NCBI GenBank assembly: GCA_013361525.1 | Contig: JABFXY010000065.1 | Location: forward strand, 1 to 64,000 | Reading direction: 5' to 3' | Length of the DNA stretch: 64,000 bases | Origin: Polyangiaceae bacterium | GTDB lineage: Bacteria > Myxococcota_A > Polyangia > Polyangiales > Polyangiaceae | Shown: piece by piece, positions 37,649 to 45,719 of the stretch | Numbering within the stretch: position 1 is the stretch's first letter | How the letters are laid out: the number at the start of each line of letters is the position of its first letter | Made by a program: the position numbers and the translations under genes | The notes under the pieces: generated by a model | The model's input: only the letters and a program-made list of their open reading frames with translations | Told to the model about the DNA's origin: nothing | Database searches by the model: none

Positions 37649-39112
37649 TCAGCCGGCCCCCCCTCCCTTCTTGAGCTCCTTCAGCTCTGCATCCTTGGCC
37701 ACCCACGCTCGGTACGCTGCCGGCTCGTCCGCAGAACGCGCCTTGCTCGCCTCATCCCATTTGCGGCCCAGCTCCTCGACCTCGGCCTCGAGTGCACTGA
37801 AATCTCTCGACGCTTCGCTCGGCCCAGCGTTCTTCGCTTTTTTTGCCCGCAATTCCTCGAAACGCGCGGCGAGATCGGCATAAGCTTTTCCGGAGCCCTT
37901 ACCCCTCGTCACCTCCCGCTCCCGCGCTCGATGCATCAATGACGTAATGTGGTCGAGCTCCCACTCGGGGATCATGTCTGGGTCGATGAACTTGAGCGCG
38001 CCAGTCGCTGTGAAGTGGCGGAACCCACGTTTGAGGCAATCGAAGCAGTCACGCCCGACGGCATCCAGCAAGAACGGCTCGAGGCTCGCCCACGTGCAGT
38101 TGAGGGCGTTGACCCTTTGTGCGCGCATCATCGGCCCCTCGGGACGCGACCGTACGGTCGGTCCGAGCTCATTGAGCGCGTCGAGGACGAACCGGCTGTC
38201 CTTCCCGCTTTCCGATTGAGCGCTGAGCTCGGAGCATAGCGCCTGCACCTTGTCCCAATCGTCGCAGAACACGGACGGCGGCGAAGAGCGGAGGCTCCCC
38301 GTGTCGTAGAAGTTGAAACCGCTTTGCCCTTCCGGCGCCCCTGAATCGGGAAACAGGAATCCGCGCTGCTGGGACTGATCGTAACCCTCTTGCTGTCTAT
38401 CGTGGTACATCACGACCCAACCACCCGACTCGAGCTTTTTGACGCTGATGTACGTCTGGTGATTGCCCACGGTAAATGGCACGAGGTGGTGGTCACGACT
38501 CTTGTCGAAACTCCTGCCCGATTCCGTGGCGGCGTCGAGCGTCTCCAGCACTCTCTTCAGCGCAGGGCTTTCCGCGCTGTCCTGCGACTGAATGACCTTC
38601 GAGAGATACCGGGACAAAAGCTTGAAGACGGAAGCCGCCCCCCAGCCCGTCAGGTACTTCTCGATGAACTTCGCATAAGCTTGAGGCGCATACGTGTAGT
38701 GCGAAAAGAGACAAAGCAGCATCGATCGCCACTCATTCGGCTCGACCTTTGCAAAGTCATCATTATCCGCGGCGATCAGCTCGGGAACGCACACGCATGC
38801 CTCTCCCTTGCAGTCCCTCACGACCGTGCCCGGTTTGTCGTTCGACGACCGTGGTGACGGCTCGTGCTCGACCACGACGATTTCACTATCGACCGTGGCA
38901 GCGCGAAATCTCGCTACCCACTCTGCACAAACCGGCGCGTCGACATCCTCGTAAATAAGGGGACCGCTCCACGCGCGCATCCACTCCGGCAGCTCGCCCG
39001 GCGTGTCCTTCAGGGCATCCCACGTCTCCTGGTTCGCCTTGCGAATCGCGTCTTGGCATGCCCGTTCGCCGGCTCCGCCGCGCGAATAGCGAATCACGTA
39101 CAGCTTCCCCAT
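37649..39112 (-). CDS. unknown protein with possible thiol-peptidase-like His/Asp/Cys motif
   Basis: The 487-residue cytosolic protein has no signal peptide. I recognise no family with confidence. Its middle part contains HHLVPFTVGNHQTYISVKKL (His218) and GGWVVMYHDRQ (Asp238). About 95 residues further on it has AQRVNALNCTWASLEPFLLD (Gln332, Cys339). The order His, Asp, Gln, Cys, with a strand after the His and an acidic residue after another strand, is that of clan CE peptidases and YopJ-type acetyltransferases. This is a by-eye inference. The C-terminal 100 residues are Lys/Glu/Ala-rich and probably helical. The start at 39112 lies 20 bases after the stop of the DUF gene, so they form one operon. 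Confidence 0.65.
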   Translation of the reverse strand: MGKLYVIRYSRGGAGERACQDAIRKANQETWDALKDTPGELPEWMRAWSGPLIYEDVDAPVCAEWVARFRAATVDSEIVVVEHEPSPRSSNDKPGTVVRDCKGEACVCVPELIAADNDDFAKVEPNEWRSMLLCLFSHYTYAPQAYAKFIEKYLTGWGAASVFKLLSRYLSKVIQSQDSAESPALKRVLETLDAATESGRSFDKSRDHHLVPFTVGNHQTYISVKKLESGGWVVMYHDRQQEGYDQSQQRGFLFPDSGAPEGQSGFNFYDTGSLRSSPPSVFCDDWDKVQALCSELSAQSESGKDSRFVLDALNELGPTVRSRPEGPMMRAQRVNALNCTWASLEPFLLDAVGRDCFDCLKRGFRHFTATGALKFIDPDMIPEWELDHITSLMHRAREREVTRGKGSGKAYADLAARFEELRAKKAKNAGPSEASRDFSALEAEVEELGRKWDEASKARSADEPAAYRAWVAKDAELKELKKGGGAG

Positions 39113-39132
39113 GATGATCCCCGCGCGATCGC

Positions 39133-39492
39133 CTAGCGCCCCGTCGCCGAACGGCCCAACCACAGCCGATCAATCTCGTTCATCCTCTCCGTCGCTGTGA
39201 GCGCCCTGTCGGCGAGCACGTCGCCGGCCCAGGTCGTCTCCGAATCGGTACCGAAACTCTCCCCTTGCCGGACGAAATGGCCGAGCAGCCGCTCCCTCGA
39301 GAGCTCATCGTCGAGGTGCCACCGGAGCGCCGCCGCGAGCGCGACCTCGACCAGGCGCCGGCGCTCGTCCTCCGACAAGGGGGCGACGTCGTCCGCGTAA
39401 TCGCGCCGGAGCACGTCGATCAGCTGCCGACGCGCGGCGTCGAGCTGCGCCTCCTTCAGCGACTCCATCTGCGCCTTTCGGATCGTGAGCAT
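39133..39492 (-). CDS. small helical protein preceding the possible peptidase gene
   Basis: The 119-residue protein opens MLTIRKAQMESLKEAQLDAA and is mainly helical, with acidic and Arg-rich stretches (LIDVLRRDYADDVAPLSEDE). From memory, proteins starting MLxIRKxQM of this size are encoded beside uncharacterised secreted or effector-type genes in proteobacteria, but I cannot name the family firmly. It lies 20 bases before the next gene and could be a chaperone or partner for its product. There is no membrane segment. Confidence 0.7.
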   Translation of the reverse strand: MLTIRKAQMESLKEAQLDAARRQLIDVLRRDYADDVAPLSEDERRRLVEVALAAALRWHLDDELSRERLLGHFVRQGESFGTDSETTWAGDVLADRALTATERMNEIDRLWLGRSATGR

Positions 39493-39649
39493 TCGGTTAC
39501 CTAGACCTCAGGTAACGCGCTCCCGGTCGCGCGTGCAATGCATTCGAGGCGATCGGATCGGTCGCGCTACAATCCCAGCCCAGGGCATGAAGAAGCACCG
39601 ATCCGAAGGCGGCGCAGCAAGGTTATCGTGACTTTGGACCCCTGGTGCT

Positions 39650-39690
39650 CGGTCCCCTTGTGGGTCTGCGACGCCGCGTTCAAGGGACCG
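39650..39690 (-). terminator. candidate hairpin downstream of the DUF4185 gene
   Basis: CGGTCCCCTTG (39650-39660) can pair with CAAGGGACCG (39681-39690) with one bulged base and a 20-base loop, just past the stop of the minus-strand DUF4185 gene at 39700. It has no U-tract and may not terminate transcription. Confidence 0.35.
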
Positions 39691-39699
39691 TGACCCGCC

Positions 39700-40902
39700 T
39701 CACTCGACCCCGGTGATGAACTGCATCGCGTGATAAGGCCAATTCGTCTCGGTATTCCATTGCGAGACGATGAGCTGCATGTCGTGCAGCGTGGAATCCG
39801 GGTGGATGTATCCGCCGTAGAGCTGCGCGACCGTCGTGTCGTTCTCCGCGCCCCAAGCGCCGCCCTTGATCGGCTTGTAGGTCGTCGCCTCGTAGAGGTT
39901 CGAGATGGGGCTGTCGAACACCTTGATGGTGATGTCGTAGTCCTCGGCGTTGAACCACGACAGGACCCATTTGTCCTCGACGCGGCGGAGGGCCATCTCT
40001 CCGAACTTGCCGGTCAACACCTCGGTTGCGGGGTTGCCCCATCCCCATTGGCCGTCGAGGTACCCCCACGGCTCATAGGCATTCTTGTCGAGGAGCTGCC
40101 CTTCGGGGACGCGATGCAAGATGATGCCGCGGTCGCGGGTGAACGCGGTCGATAGCGTATAGACGTATCCGTCGGTTCCCCGCTCCCAGGTCCAAAGCTG
40201 GCGAAGGCCGAAGTTCTCGTCGCCGTCCCAGGTCGTCCCGCTCGTGGTCCAGTTCTCCCCGTTGTCGTCGGAATAGGCAATCTCGGACCAAAGGACGTTG
40301 CCGAGCCCCTGGTTCACCATGTAATGGAGATACATCCGATCGCCGATCGTGATGGCGTCGGACGGAAGCCACGTCGAGTGGACGTCGTTGTGCTCGTAAG
40401 CGAGGATTTGTTTCGCGTACGCGCCACCCGCGGCACCCGTGAATTGGATGCATTCTTCGGGGTAGCCGGGCTCGGAGCGCAAGAGCACGGGCGATCGCCA
40501 ACCAGGGCCGCCGATACCGTCGTTCTCGAACGTGTCGCCGAAGATGTACGCGATCTTTCCATCAGGCTGGCGCACCGGAATGCCGAGATCCGTGCCGCCG
40601 ACCCCGTATTGTTTCGAGCTCGTCCCGGGGCCGGTCAGGTCGCAAATCTTCTTCGTCGCGGAAGGCTGCGACGATCCGCCCTCGCCGTCACCACCCGTGC
40701 CGCCGGAGCCGCCGGTGGTCGGATCCGAGCTCGTCGAGCCGCCCGAGTTGCCCGCACCAGATGCCTCACCACCTTGGTTCGAGGCGCCGGCGCCGCTACC
40801 GCCGCTGTCGCCGCCGCCTGTCTCGGTCCCGCCCGAATCTCCGCACCCAGCGGCAATCGTGAGCGAAGCGAGGACGATGGAAACGTAGCGGAGGGCCGAC
40901 AT
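39700..40902 (-). CDS. DUF4185-domain lipoprotein
   Basis: The 400-residue protein has a lipobox (TIAAGC, Cys20), a Gly/Ser/Asn linker to about residue 85 and a DUF4185 domain with the signature KQYGVGGTDLGIPVRQPDGK, then IAYIFGDTF. Further blades are AYEHNDVHSTWLPSDAITIG, LHYMVNQGLGNVLWSEIAYS and GKFGEMALRRVEDKWVLSW. DUF4185 proteins are secreted five-bladed-propeller-like domains related to glycosidase families, but no activity is established. It is most likely displayed at the cell surface and may act on polysaccharide. Confidence 0.88.
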   Translation of the reverse strand: MSALRYVSIVLASLTIAAGCGDSGGTETGGGDSGGSGAGASNQGGEASGAGNSGGSTSSDPTTGGSGGTGGDGEGGSSQPSATKKICDLTGPGTSSKQYGVGGTDLGIPVRQPDGKIAYIFGDTFENDGIGGPGWRSPVLLRSEPGYPEECIQFTGAAGGAYAKQILAYEHNDVHSTWLPSDAITIGDRMYLHYMVNQGLGNVLWSEIAYSDDNGENWTTSGTTWDGDENFGLRQLWTWERGTDGYVYTLSTAFTRDRGIILHRVPEGQLLDKNAYEPWGYLDGQWGWGNPATEVLTGKFGEMALRRVEDKWVLSWFNAEDYDITIKVFDSPISNLYEATTYKPIKGGAWGAENDTTVAQLYGGYIHPDSTLHDMQLIVSQWNTETNWPYHAMQFITGVE

Positions 40903-41108
40903 GCGGCAGGTATACAGACTATTGCAGGGGTTGTCTCCAGCTCCGCCTTCGGTGTCGTACGGATTGGGTACATGGCTGGAAAATTGTCGGTGCAGTCCCC
41001 ATTCGAAACGAAATCGTCAGCGACCATAGCGATCGGCTAGATCGCGAAGTGATTGCGCCGACCCCATGGAGAAGCTTTGCTCACGCGCATGAACCACGGA
41101 GACACGCG

Positions 41109-41816
41109 ATGACGGGCGGCTTCTGCCGGTATGACCTTCGCACCACGGATACGACGGCGGCGCGCGCCTTCTACGCTGCCACCCTCGGGATCGATTTCGA
41201 CGAAGAAGGGAGCTTCCTCGCTATCTGGCCGCTCCACGAGCAAGCCATCGCACGCGGAGCACCGGCGCATTGGCTCGGCCAGCTTCAAGTAGCCGACGCT
41301 GCCGCGACCGTGCAGCGCGTGGTCGCGGAGGGCGGTCAACTGCTCAGCCCGTCCGTGCTGCGTGGCAAGGACGGCGAGGCGTTCGCGGTCGTTCGCGACC
41401 CGTGTGAAGCGGTCGTTGGCGTCCGCGAGACCTCGCGCCTCCCGACACGAGCGCCGGTCGCATGGCATCAGCTGCATACGCGGGACGTCGAGCGCTCCTG
41501 GGCGGTCTACGCCGAGCTCTTCGGGTGGCAGCAAACGGGCACGCTCGACGTCGGCGGCGCGGAGGGCGAGCACCGCGTGTTTCGCTGGAGCGGCGCCGAC
41601 AAGGACGTCGGGGGAATCGCGAACACGGCGCGGCTGCCGGGCGTGCACCCGCATTGGCTCTACTACTTCGCCGTTGCCGATCTCGGCGGCACACTCGCGA
41701 CCGCCAAGGCTCGCGGTGGAAACGCGCTCGCCCCGGTCGTGCTACCGAACGGCGACCGCATCGTCGCCTGCGAGGATCCACAAGGGGCGGCGTTCGGACT
41801 CATTCAGTCGGCGTAA
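41109..41816 (+). CDS. tandem VOC (glyoxalase/bleomycin-resistance fold) protein
   Basis: The 235-residue protein contains two VOC modules: residues 1-115 (FCRYDLRTTDTTAARAFYAA, AIWPLHEQAIARGAPAHWLG, GGQLLSPSVLRGKDGEAFAV) and residues 120-235 (WHQLHTRDVERSWAVYAELF, HRVFRWSGADKDVGGIAN, GGNALAPVVLPNGDRIVACE). The pairing resembles the CFP-32-like hydrolase/glyoxalase group. The metal-site residues are incomplete to my eye. The start at 41109 has GGAG 9 bases upstream; the longer frame to 41049 was not used. The TIR-like gene begins 27 bases later. Confidence 0.85.
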   Translation: MTGGFCRYDLRTTDTTAARAFYAATLGIDFDEEGSFLAIWPLHEQAIARGAPAHWLGQLQVADAAATVQRVVAEGGQLLSPSVLRGKDGEAFAVVRDPCEAVVGVRETSRLPTRAPVAWHQLHTRDVERSWAVYAELFGWQQTGTLDVGGAEGEHRVFRWSGADKDVGGIANTARLPGVHPHWLYYFAVADLGGTLATAKARGGNALAPVVLPNGDRIVACEDPQGAAFGLIQSA

Positions 41817-41843
41817 TCGACATCACCCGCGCAGGAGGACCCA

Positions 41844-42767
41844 TTGAAGGAGATATTCATCGGAAGCAGCACGGAAGGGCTCGAGCAAGCGAAGGAGGTG
41901 GCTGCCGCGCTGTCGGAAGTCCCCGACGTGAAGCCCCTGCTCTGGACGGAGTGCTTCAAGCTCGGTGACATCACCTTCCTGAGCATCGAGGCCCTCGCGC
42001 ATCGAGTCGCGGGCGCCGTCTTTCTCGCGACACCGGACGACGATTCGATCATTCGCGAACAGCGGGTGAAGACCCCACGTGCCAACGTCCTCTTCGAATA
42101 CGGTTATCTCACTGCCACGCTCACGCGAAACAGGGTTGCGCTGTGCCGTTACGCCGGCGCAGAGCTGCCTTCCGATTTCGCGGGCGTCACCTACGTCCCG
42201 ATGGGAGCGCTCGACGCCGGCAAGCCGCTCGATCACCAAGCCCGCGTGCGCATCAAGTCGTGGGCGACCGAGCTCCCCGCCATTCAACTCGGTTTTTCAC
42301 CCACGAACCTCGTGCATGGCTACTCGGGAATGTGGCAAGTCGAGACGGTTTACGAGACCTACCGCCGCCTGTCGTTCAAAGACCCTGATTACGCCGTGCT
42401 CAACGGGAAGGCGATTCTGCAGCTATCGCCCAATGGGGAGAGCGGCACGGGCTGCGTCTACGGTAACTTCCAAGTTCAGTTCGGCGACTGCTACGCAGAG
42501 TTCGAGATCTGCGACCGCGTGGTCGACGCCAAGGTCCTTCGGGACGGGTGCATCAGGATCCGCAGTGCCGTACAGAGCCGGCAGCGCACCAAGCTGGAGG
42601 GGAAGCCACCCCAGCGCGACGGATTCGAGTCCGAGTTCCGAGGCGCTCGAGAGATCGACCTCGTCATGGATTGCCCGCAAGGCGAACCCGGCATTCTCCG
42701 AGGGCACTTCACGAGCGAGGCCGGCGGCGCGCTTTACTCCATGGCGAACTGCAAGTGGCAACGCTAG
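41844..42767 (+). CDS. TIR-like (PF10137-type) nucleotide-binding/NADase candidate
   Basis: The 307-residue protein uses TTG with AGGAGG five bases upstream. Residues 1-120 match the TIR-like family named predicted nucleotide-binding protein/CAP12-type TIR: EIFIGSSTEGLEQAKEVAAA, a TFLSIEALA helix, VFLATPDDD, and ANVLFEYGYL, where Glu85 is the likely catalytic NADase residue. LPSDFAGVTY follows as expected. Such domains are effectors in CBASS and Pycsar anti-phage systems, where they destroy NAD+. The C-terminal 155 residues (HGYSGMWQVETVYETYRRLS, CVYGNFQVQFGDCYAEFEIC) form an unassigned beta-rich domain, possibly a sensor. No cyclase, SAVED or other partner is nearby. Confidence 0.8.
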   Translation: MKEIFIGSSTEGLEQAKEVAAALSEVPDVKPLLWTECFKLGDITFLSIEALAHRVAGAVFLATPDDDSIIREQRVKTPRANVLFEYGYLTATLTRNRVALCRYAGAELPSDFAGVTYVPMGALDAGKPLDHQARVRIKSWATELPAIQLGFSPTNLVHGYSGMWQVETVYETYRRLSFKDPDYAVLNGKAILQLSPNGESGTGCVYGNFQVQFGDCYAEFEICDRVVDAKVLRDGCIRIRSAVQSRQRTKLEGKPPQRDGFESEFRGAREIDLVMDCPQGEPGILRGHFTSEAGGALYSMANCKWQR

Positions 42768-42815
42768 CGACAGCGTGCCTTTTACGCGGCCGTTCGTGGT
42801 AAGGGGCCGACCTAG

Positions 42816-43427
42816 ATGACATCGAAAATCGCACTCTTCCTCGCCGCTTCGTGTTCCCTTGCCGTGTACGGGTGTGGAAACAAGGCCGACGGGGGCACCA
42901 AGAGTAGCTCCACCACCGAGGCGCCCGCATCGGCACAACCTAACGGTAGTTCGACGACCGCTGGCAGCTCGACGCCTGCGAATGGCAAGCTGGTACACGT
43001 CAAGCGCGCCCAAGACGAATGCACCTTTGATTTCGACGTGCCGGAGGAGATGAAAGAGGCCGCGAAAGACGGAATGAGCTTCACGCTCGAGAGCGAGTCC
43101 TTCTCGTTCGTCGGATTCGCCGGCACCACGCTCAACCGCGAGCCCAAGCACGTCTTCGACATGATGCAGGACAAGGACAACTACAAAGATCTCTACCGCG
43201 GCACCGATACGGGCACCGTCCTCGCGATCATGACGCACAAGGAGCCGCCGCCCGCGGACGCGAAGGACAAGCACGCAATCAGCGGAATGGGAACCGAGCC
43301 CTACGCCGAAGGTCGCAGCACCGGCTGCACGTTCAACTGCACCGGTGTCGCCTCGCGGCAAGCCGAGGCCGTCGCGCTCTGCAAGAGCGTGAAGATCACC
43401 GTCGATAAGTCGAAGATCCCGGAGTGA
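42816..43427 (+). CDS. lipoprotein of unknown function
   Basis: The 203-residue product has a signal peptide ending in VYGC and a Ser/Thr/Ala linker to about residue 55. The mature domain is roughly 140 residues (DECTFDFDVPEEMKEAAKDG, SESFSFVGFAGTTLNREPKH) and ends with Cys-bearing segments (GCTFNCTGV, ALCKSVKITV). I recognise no family. It lies 48 bases after the TIR-like gene on the same strand, but without obvious coupling, and converges with another small lipoprotein gene. Confidence 0.75.
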   Translation: MTSKIALFLAASCSLAVYGCGNKADGGTKSSSTTEAPASAQPNGSSTTAGSSTPANGKLVHVKRAQDECTFDFDVPEEMKEAAKDGMSFTLESESFSFVGFAGTTLNREPKHVFDMMQDKDNYKDLYRGTDTGTVLAIMTHKEPPPADAKDKHAISGMGTEPYAEGRSTGCTFNCTGVASRQAEAVALCKSVKITVDKSKIPE

Positions 43428-43441
43428 GGTTTCGCCGGCGC

Positions 43442-43807
43442 CTATTCACGTTGAATGGGGACACACTCGACGTCATCGGCGCCCGCCACGACTTTGCAGC
43501 GCTCGTTCTCCAGACAGAGACCGGCACATGAGTCGTCGAGCGGCTCGTCCGAGCTGATGGTTTGCGTCCCTTCCGGCGCCGGCCGCGTCTCCCGGATCGG
43601 CTCGCACATGTTCACATTCTGATTGCAGGCGGTTCCGGCGTCGCACTTGCCGCCACACGGCTCCGGCGTGGATGAGCCGCCGCCTCCTCGAGCCAGCGCG
43701 GCGGCCGTCTCCAAAGCGAGCTTGCCCGCGATCTCCGCGCCTGCAGCGCAGCCGGTGGGGACACATAAGAGCGCGACCAACAGCATCCGGCGGCCGGCAA
43801 GCTTCAT
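43442..43807 (-). CDS. small Cys-rich lipoprotein
   Basis: The 121-residue product has a signal peptide ending in VPTGC (start 43807). A short helical stretch and a Gly/Ser linker follow, then two Cys motifs: CGGKCDAGTACNQNVNMCEP and, after a linker, CAGLCLENERCKVV with a final ECVPIQ. These resemble small EGF- or Kazal-like disulfide-bonded modules common in myxobacterial surface proteins. An in-frame ATG 15 bases upstream is less suited to the signal peptide. Function unknown. Confidence 0.75.
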   Translation of the reverse strand: MKLAGRRMLLVALLCVPTGCAAGAEIAGKLALETAAALARGGGGSSTPEPCGGKCDAGTACNQNVNMCEPIRETRPAPEGTQTISSDEPLDDSCAGLCLENERCKVVAGADDVECVPIQRE

Positions 43808-43868
43808 CGATGGCTCGGACACGGGGCGGGACGTGTTGTCGCGACAGTCGCCCCGCCCCTCTGGTCGC

Positions 43869-44411
43869 CTAGGTCAGGGAGATCCAATAGTAGCGCTTCG
43901 GAGGCCTATTCGGATCGAGCGCCTTCGTCTCGCGCAACGAACCTCCGTTCGCCTCGATGACACGAATGGAGGCCGCATTCGTGTCATTGCACGTCAAGAG
44001 CACCTCCTTGAGGCCGAGCCCGCGCGCCACCGGAAGTATCTGACGCAGCATCTCCGTCGCGACGCCGCGACCTCGACATGAAGGAACGGTGTCGTACCCG
44101 ATATGACCGCCTTCGAGACGAAGCGCGTCGTTCAGCTCGTGATGAATCGATATCCGGCCCACGAACTGGTCTTCCGCTACCGCCCATCGATGGGTCTTCG
44201 GAACGAATCCATCGGCTCTGCGATTCGCATCCGAAAGCTTCCGCGCCACGAACGTGGCGAAGTCCTGTTCGACGATCTCGAGATCGCCGCCGAACCACCA
44301 GGGGAGGCGCTCGCTTCGGAATTCGTGAAAGCCGCGAACGAAGCTTTCTCGGTATTGCTCGGTGGGCGGAACGAGGTGGAGGCCGACTCCCAACGATTCG
44401 AGAGATATCAT
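43869..44411 (-). CDS. GNAT-family N-acetyltransferase
   Basis: The 180-residue protein has the GNAT fold: VPPTEQYRESFVRGFHEF at the start and the acetyl-CoA loop GYDTVPSCRGRGVATEML (the R-x-x-G-x-A pattern). VLLTCNDTNAASIRVIEANG and a final KRYYWISL complete motifs A and B. This arrangement resembles ribosomal-protein-alanine or small-molecule acetyltransferases, but no substrate is clear. The start at 44411 follows GGTGGGAA; the frame open to 44495 overlaps the divergent RpoC-like gene. The 55-base gap to that gene probably holds both promoters. Confidence 0.88.
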   Translation of the reverse strand: MISLESLGVGLHLVPPTEQYRESFVRGFHEFRSERLPWWFGGDLEIVEQDFATFVARKLSDANRRADGFVPKTHRWAVAEDQFVGRISIHHELNDALRLEGGHIGYDTVPSCRGRGVATEMLRQILPVARGLGLKEVLLTCNDTNAASIRVIEANGGSLRETKALDPNRPPKRYYWISLT

Positions 44412-44466
44412 TTCCCACCGAAGTTGGAAGCTTGGAAACGTGCGGCGATCCGTATGGTCTCGCAAC

Positions 44467-45711
44467 ATGCCGCCCGCCCCTCCCCGGCCTGTCACGTGGC
44501 GACCCGTGTCTCCGACGGCGACCTTGGGTCTGCACCTCGCGACGCGTGATCGGAACGAGAAAGAGCCGGCTCGGTTTCGATGCTACGAGCGCGTCGTCGA
44601 AGCATTCGAGCGAGGGGCACTGAAGGTCGCGGACCCGATTCGCGTCGGCGACGTGACGACGACGTTGGGCAAATACCTCGTCGCCCAGTGCCTGCCGCCG
44701 GAGATGCAGCCTGGGGTGCTCGGACGCACGTGGGATGCGGCGCTCGTTTCGCGGGCGCTGGACGAGGCCGCGCGCGAGCTGCACGTGGAGATCGCGGCGC
44801 GTTGTGCGGAGGCGCTCGAGGTTCTCGGGCAATACCTCGTTGCACGGACCGGCTTCTCGCTGGCGATGAGCGACTTCGCGTCCCGCACGTCGCACGCCGA
44901 CATCTTCGCGAAGGCCGACGAGGATCTCGCGCGTGTGCACGAGGCCTACCAGGAGGGAGTGATCACCGAAGGCGAGCGGTACAACCGAGTCCTCGATTCC
45001 TGGGCTCTCGCGCGGGACCGAACGCGCGGCGCCGAACGCGCCGGGAGCAGACATGACGATCGCCTGCGCGCAGTTGCCGCGGCATCGGCGGAGGTCCCGA
45101 CGCCCGAGTCGGTACGCGCGATGCCGCCGCAGACGTGGCTCCGAAATGGGGTTTCAGAGCGGCCTATCCTCCGGACGCTCGCGCAGGGTCTCGAGCCCCA
45201 CGACATGATGCTTGCCTGCATCGCGACGCGCACGCTCCGGGTGGAGCAGCTGATGCGACGCCAGACTGCGGCGCGCTTTCACGCCGATCTCTCTGCGGTG
45301 CTCGGGCCGATGCGCATCGTCGCAAGAGACTGCGGCACGGTGCGCGGCGTGGCGGTGAGCGAATTGGACTATGTGGATGACGATGACTCGACGCCCGGAT
45401 TGGCTGCCCGCATCGAGGGACGCGTCGCCGCGCGGGAGATCGCTGGCCCGGACGACACCGTACTCGCACCGGCAGGCGCGTTGCTGATGCCCGAGCTGGC
45501 TCGTCGTATCGAGCGCGCCGGCCTCGCCCACGTGGTGGTGCGCGACGTGACCGTTTGCGAGGCAACCGACGGCGTTTGCGCGATGTGCTTCGGCCTCGAT
45601 CCCGACGACTTCACGTGGCCGTGCCCGGGCGACGACATGGGCGCGCGCGCCGCCGATGCCATCGCCGAGGCGGCGGCATCGTTCGTGTACACATATTTTC
45701 ATATCTGCTGA
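44467..45711 (+). CDS. RNA polymerase beta' (RpoC)-like paralogue, middle part
   Basis: The 414-residue protein aligns by eye with E. coli beta' from just after the NADFDGD catalytic motif to the end of the trigger loop. Matches include TATLGLHLATRD (beta' VVLGLYYMTRD), DVTTTLGKYLVAQCLPPEM, TGFSLAMSDF and YQEGVITEGERYNRVLDSWA (beta' SGLVTAGERYNKVIDIWA). The internal zinc site is complete: Cys289 (ARDCGT), Cys364, Cys371 and Cys374 at the native spacing of 75-7-3. The bridge-helix segment (TRTLRVEQLMRRQTAARFHA) is degenerate. The trigger-loop end reads GARAADAIAEAAASFVYTYF in place of the AAQSIGEPGTQLTMRTF-type consensus. It has no Mg-binding motif, so catalysis is not expected. The next gene carries the following part. 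Confidence 0.85.
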   Translation: MPPAPPRPVTWRPVSPTATLGLHLATRDRNEKEPARFRCYERVVEAFERGALKVADPIRVGDVTTTLGKYLVAQCLPPEMQPGVLGRTWDAALVSRALDEAARELHVEIAARCAEALEVLGQYLVARTGFSLAMSDFASRTSHADIFAKADEDLARVHEAYQEGVITEGERYNRVLDSWALARDRTRGAERAGSRHDDRLRAVAAASAEVPTPESVRAMPPQTWLRNGVSERPILRTLAQGLEPHDMMLACIATRTLRVEQLMRRQTAARFHADLSAVLGPMRIVARDCGTVRGVAVSELDYVDDDDSTPGLAARIEGRVAAREIAGPDDTVLAPAGALLMPELARRIERAGLAHVVVRDVTVCEATDGVCAMCFGLDPDDFTWPCPGDDMGARAADAIAEAAASFVYTYFHIC

Positions 45712-45719
45712 GGGAAGCC

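Noticed and set aside
41844..42767. CBASS or Pycsar operon
   Set aside because: Only the TIR-like gene is present; no cyclase, E1/E2 or second-messenger sensor gene lies within the window.
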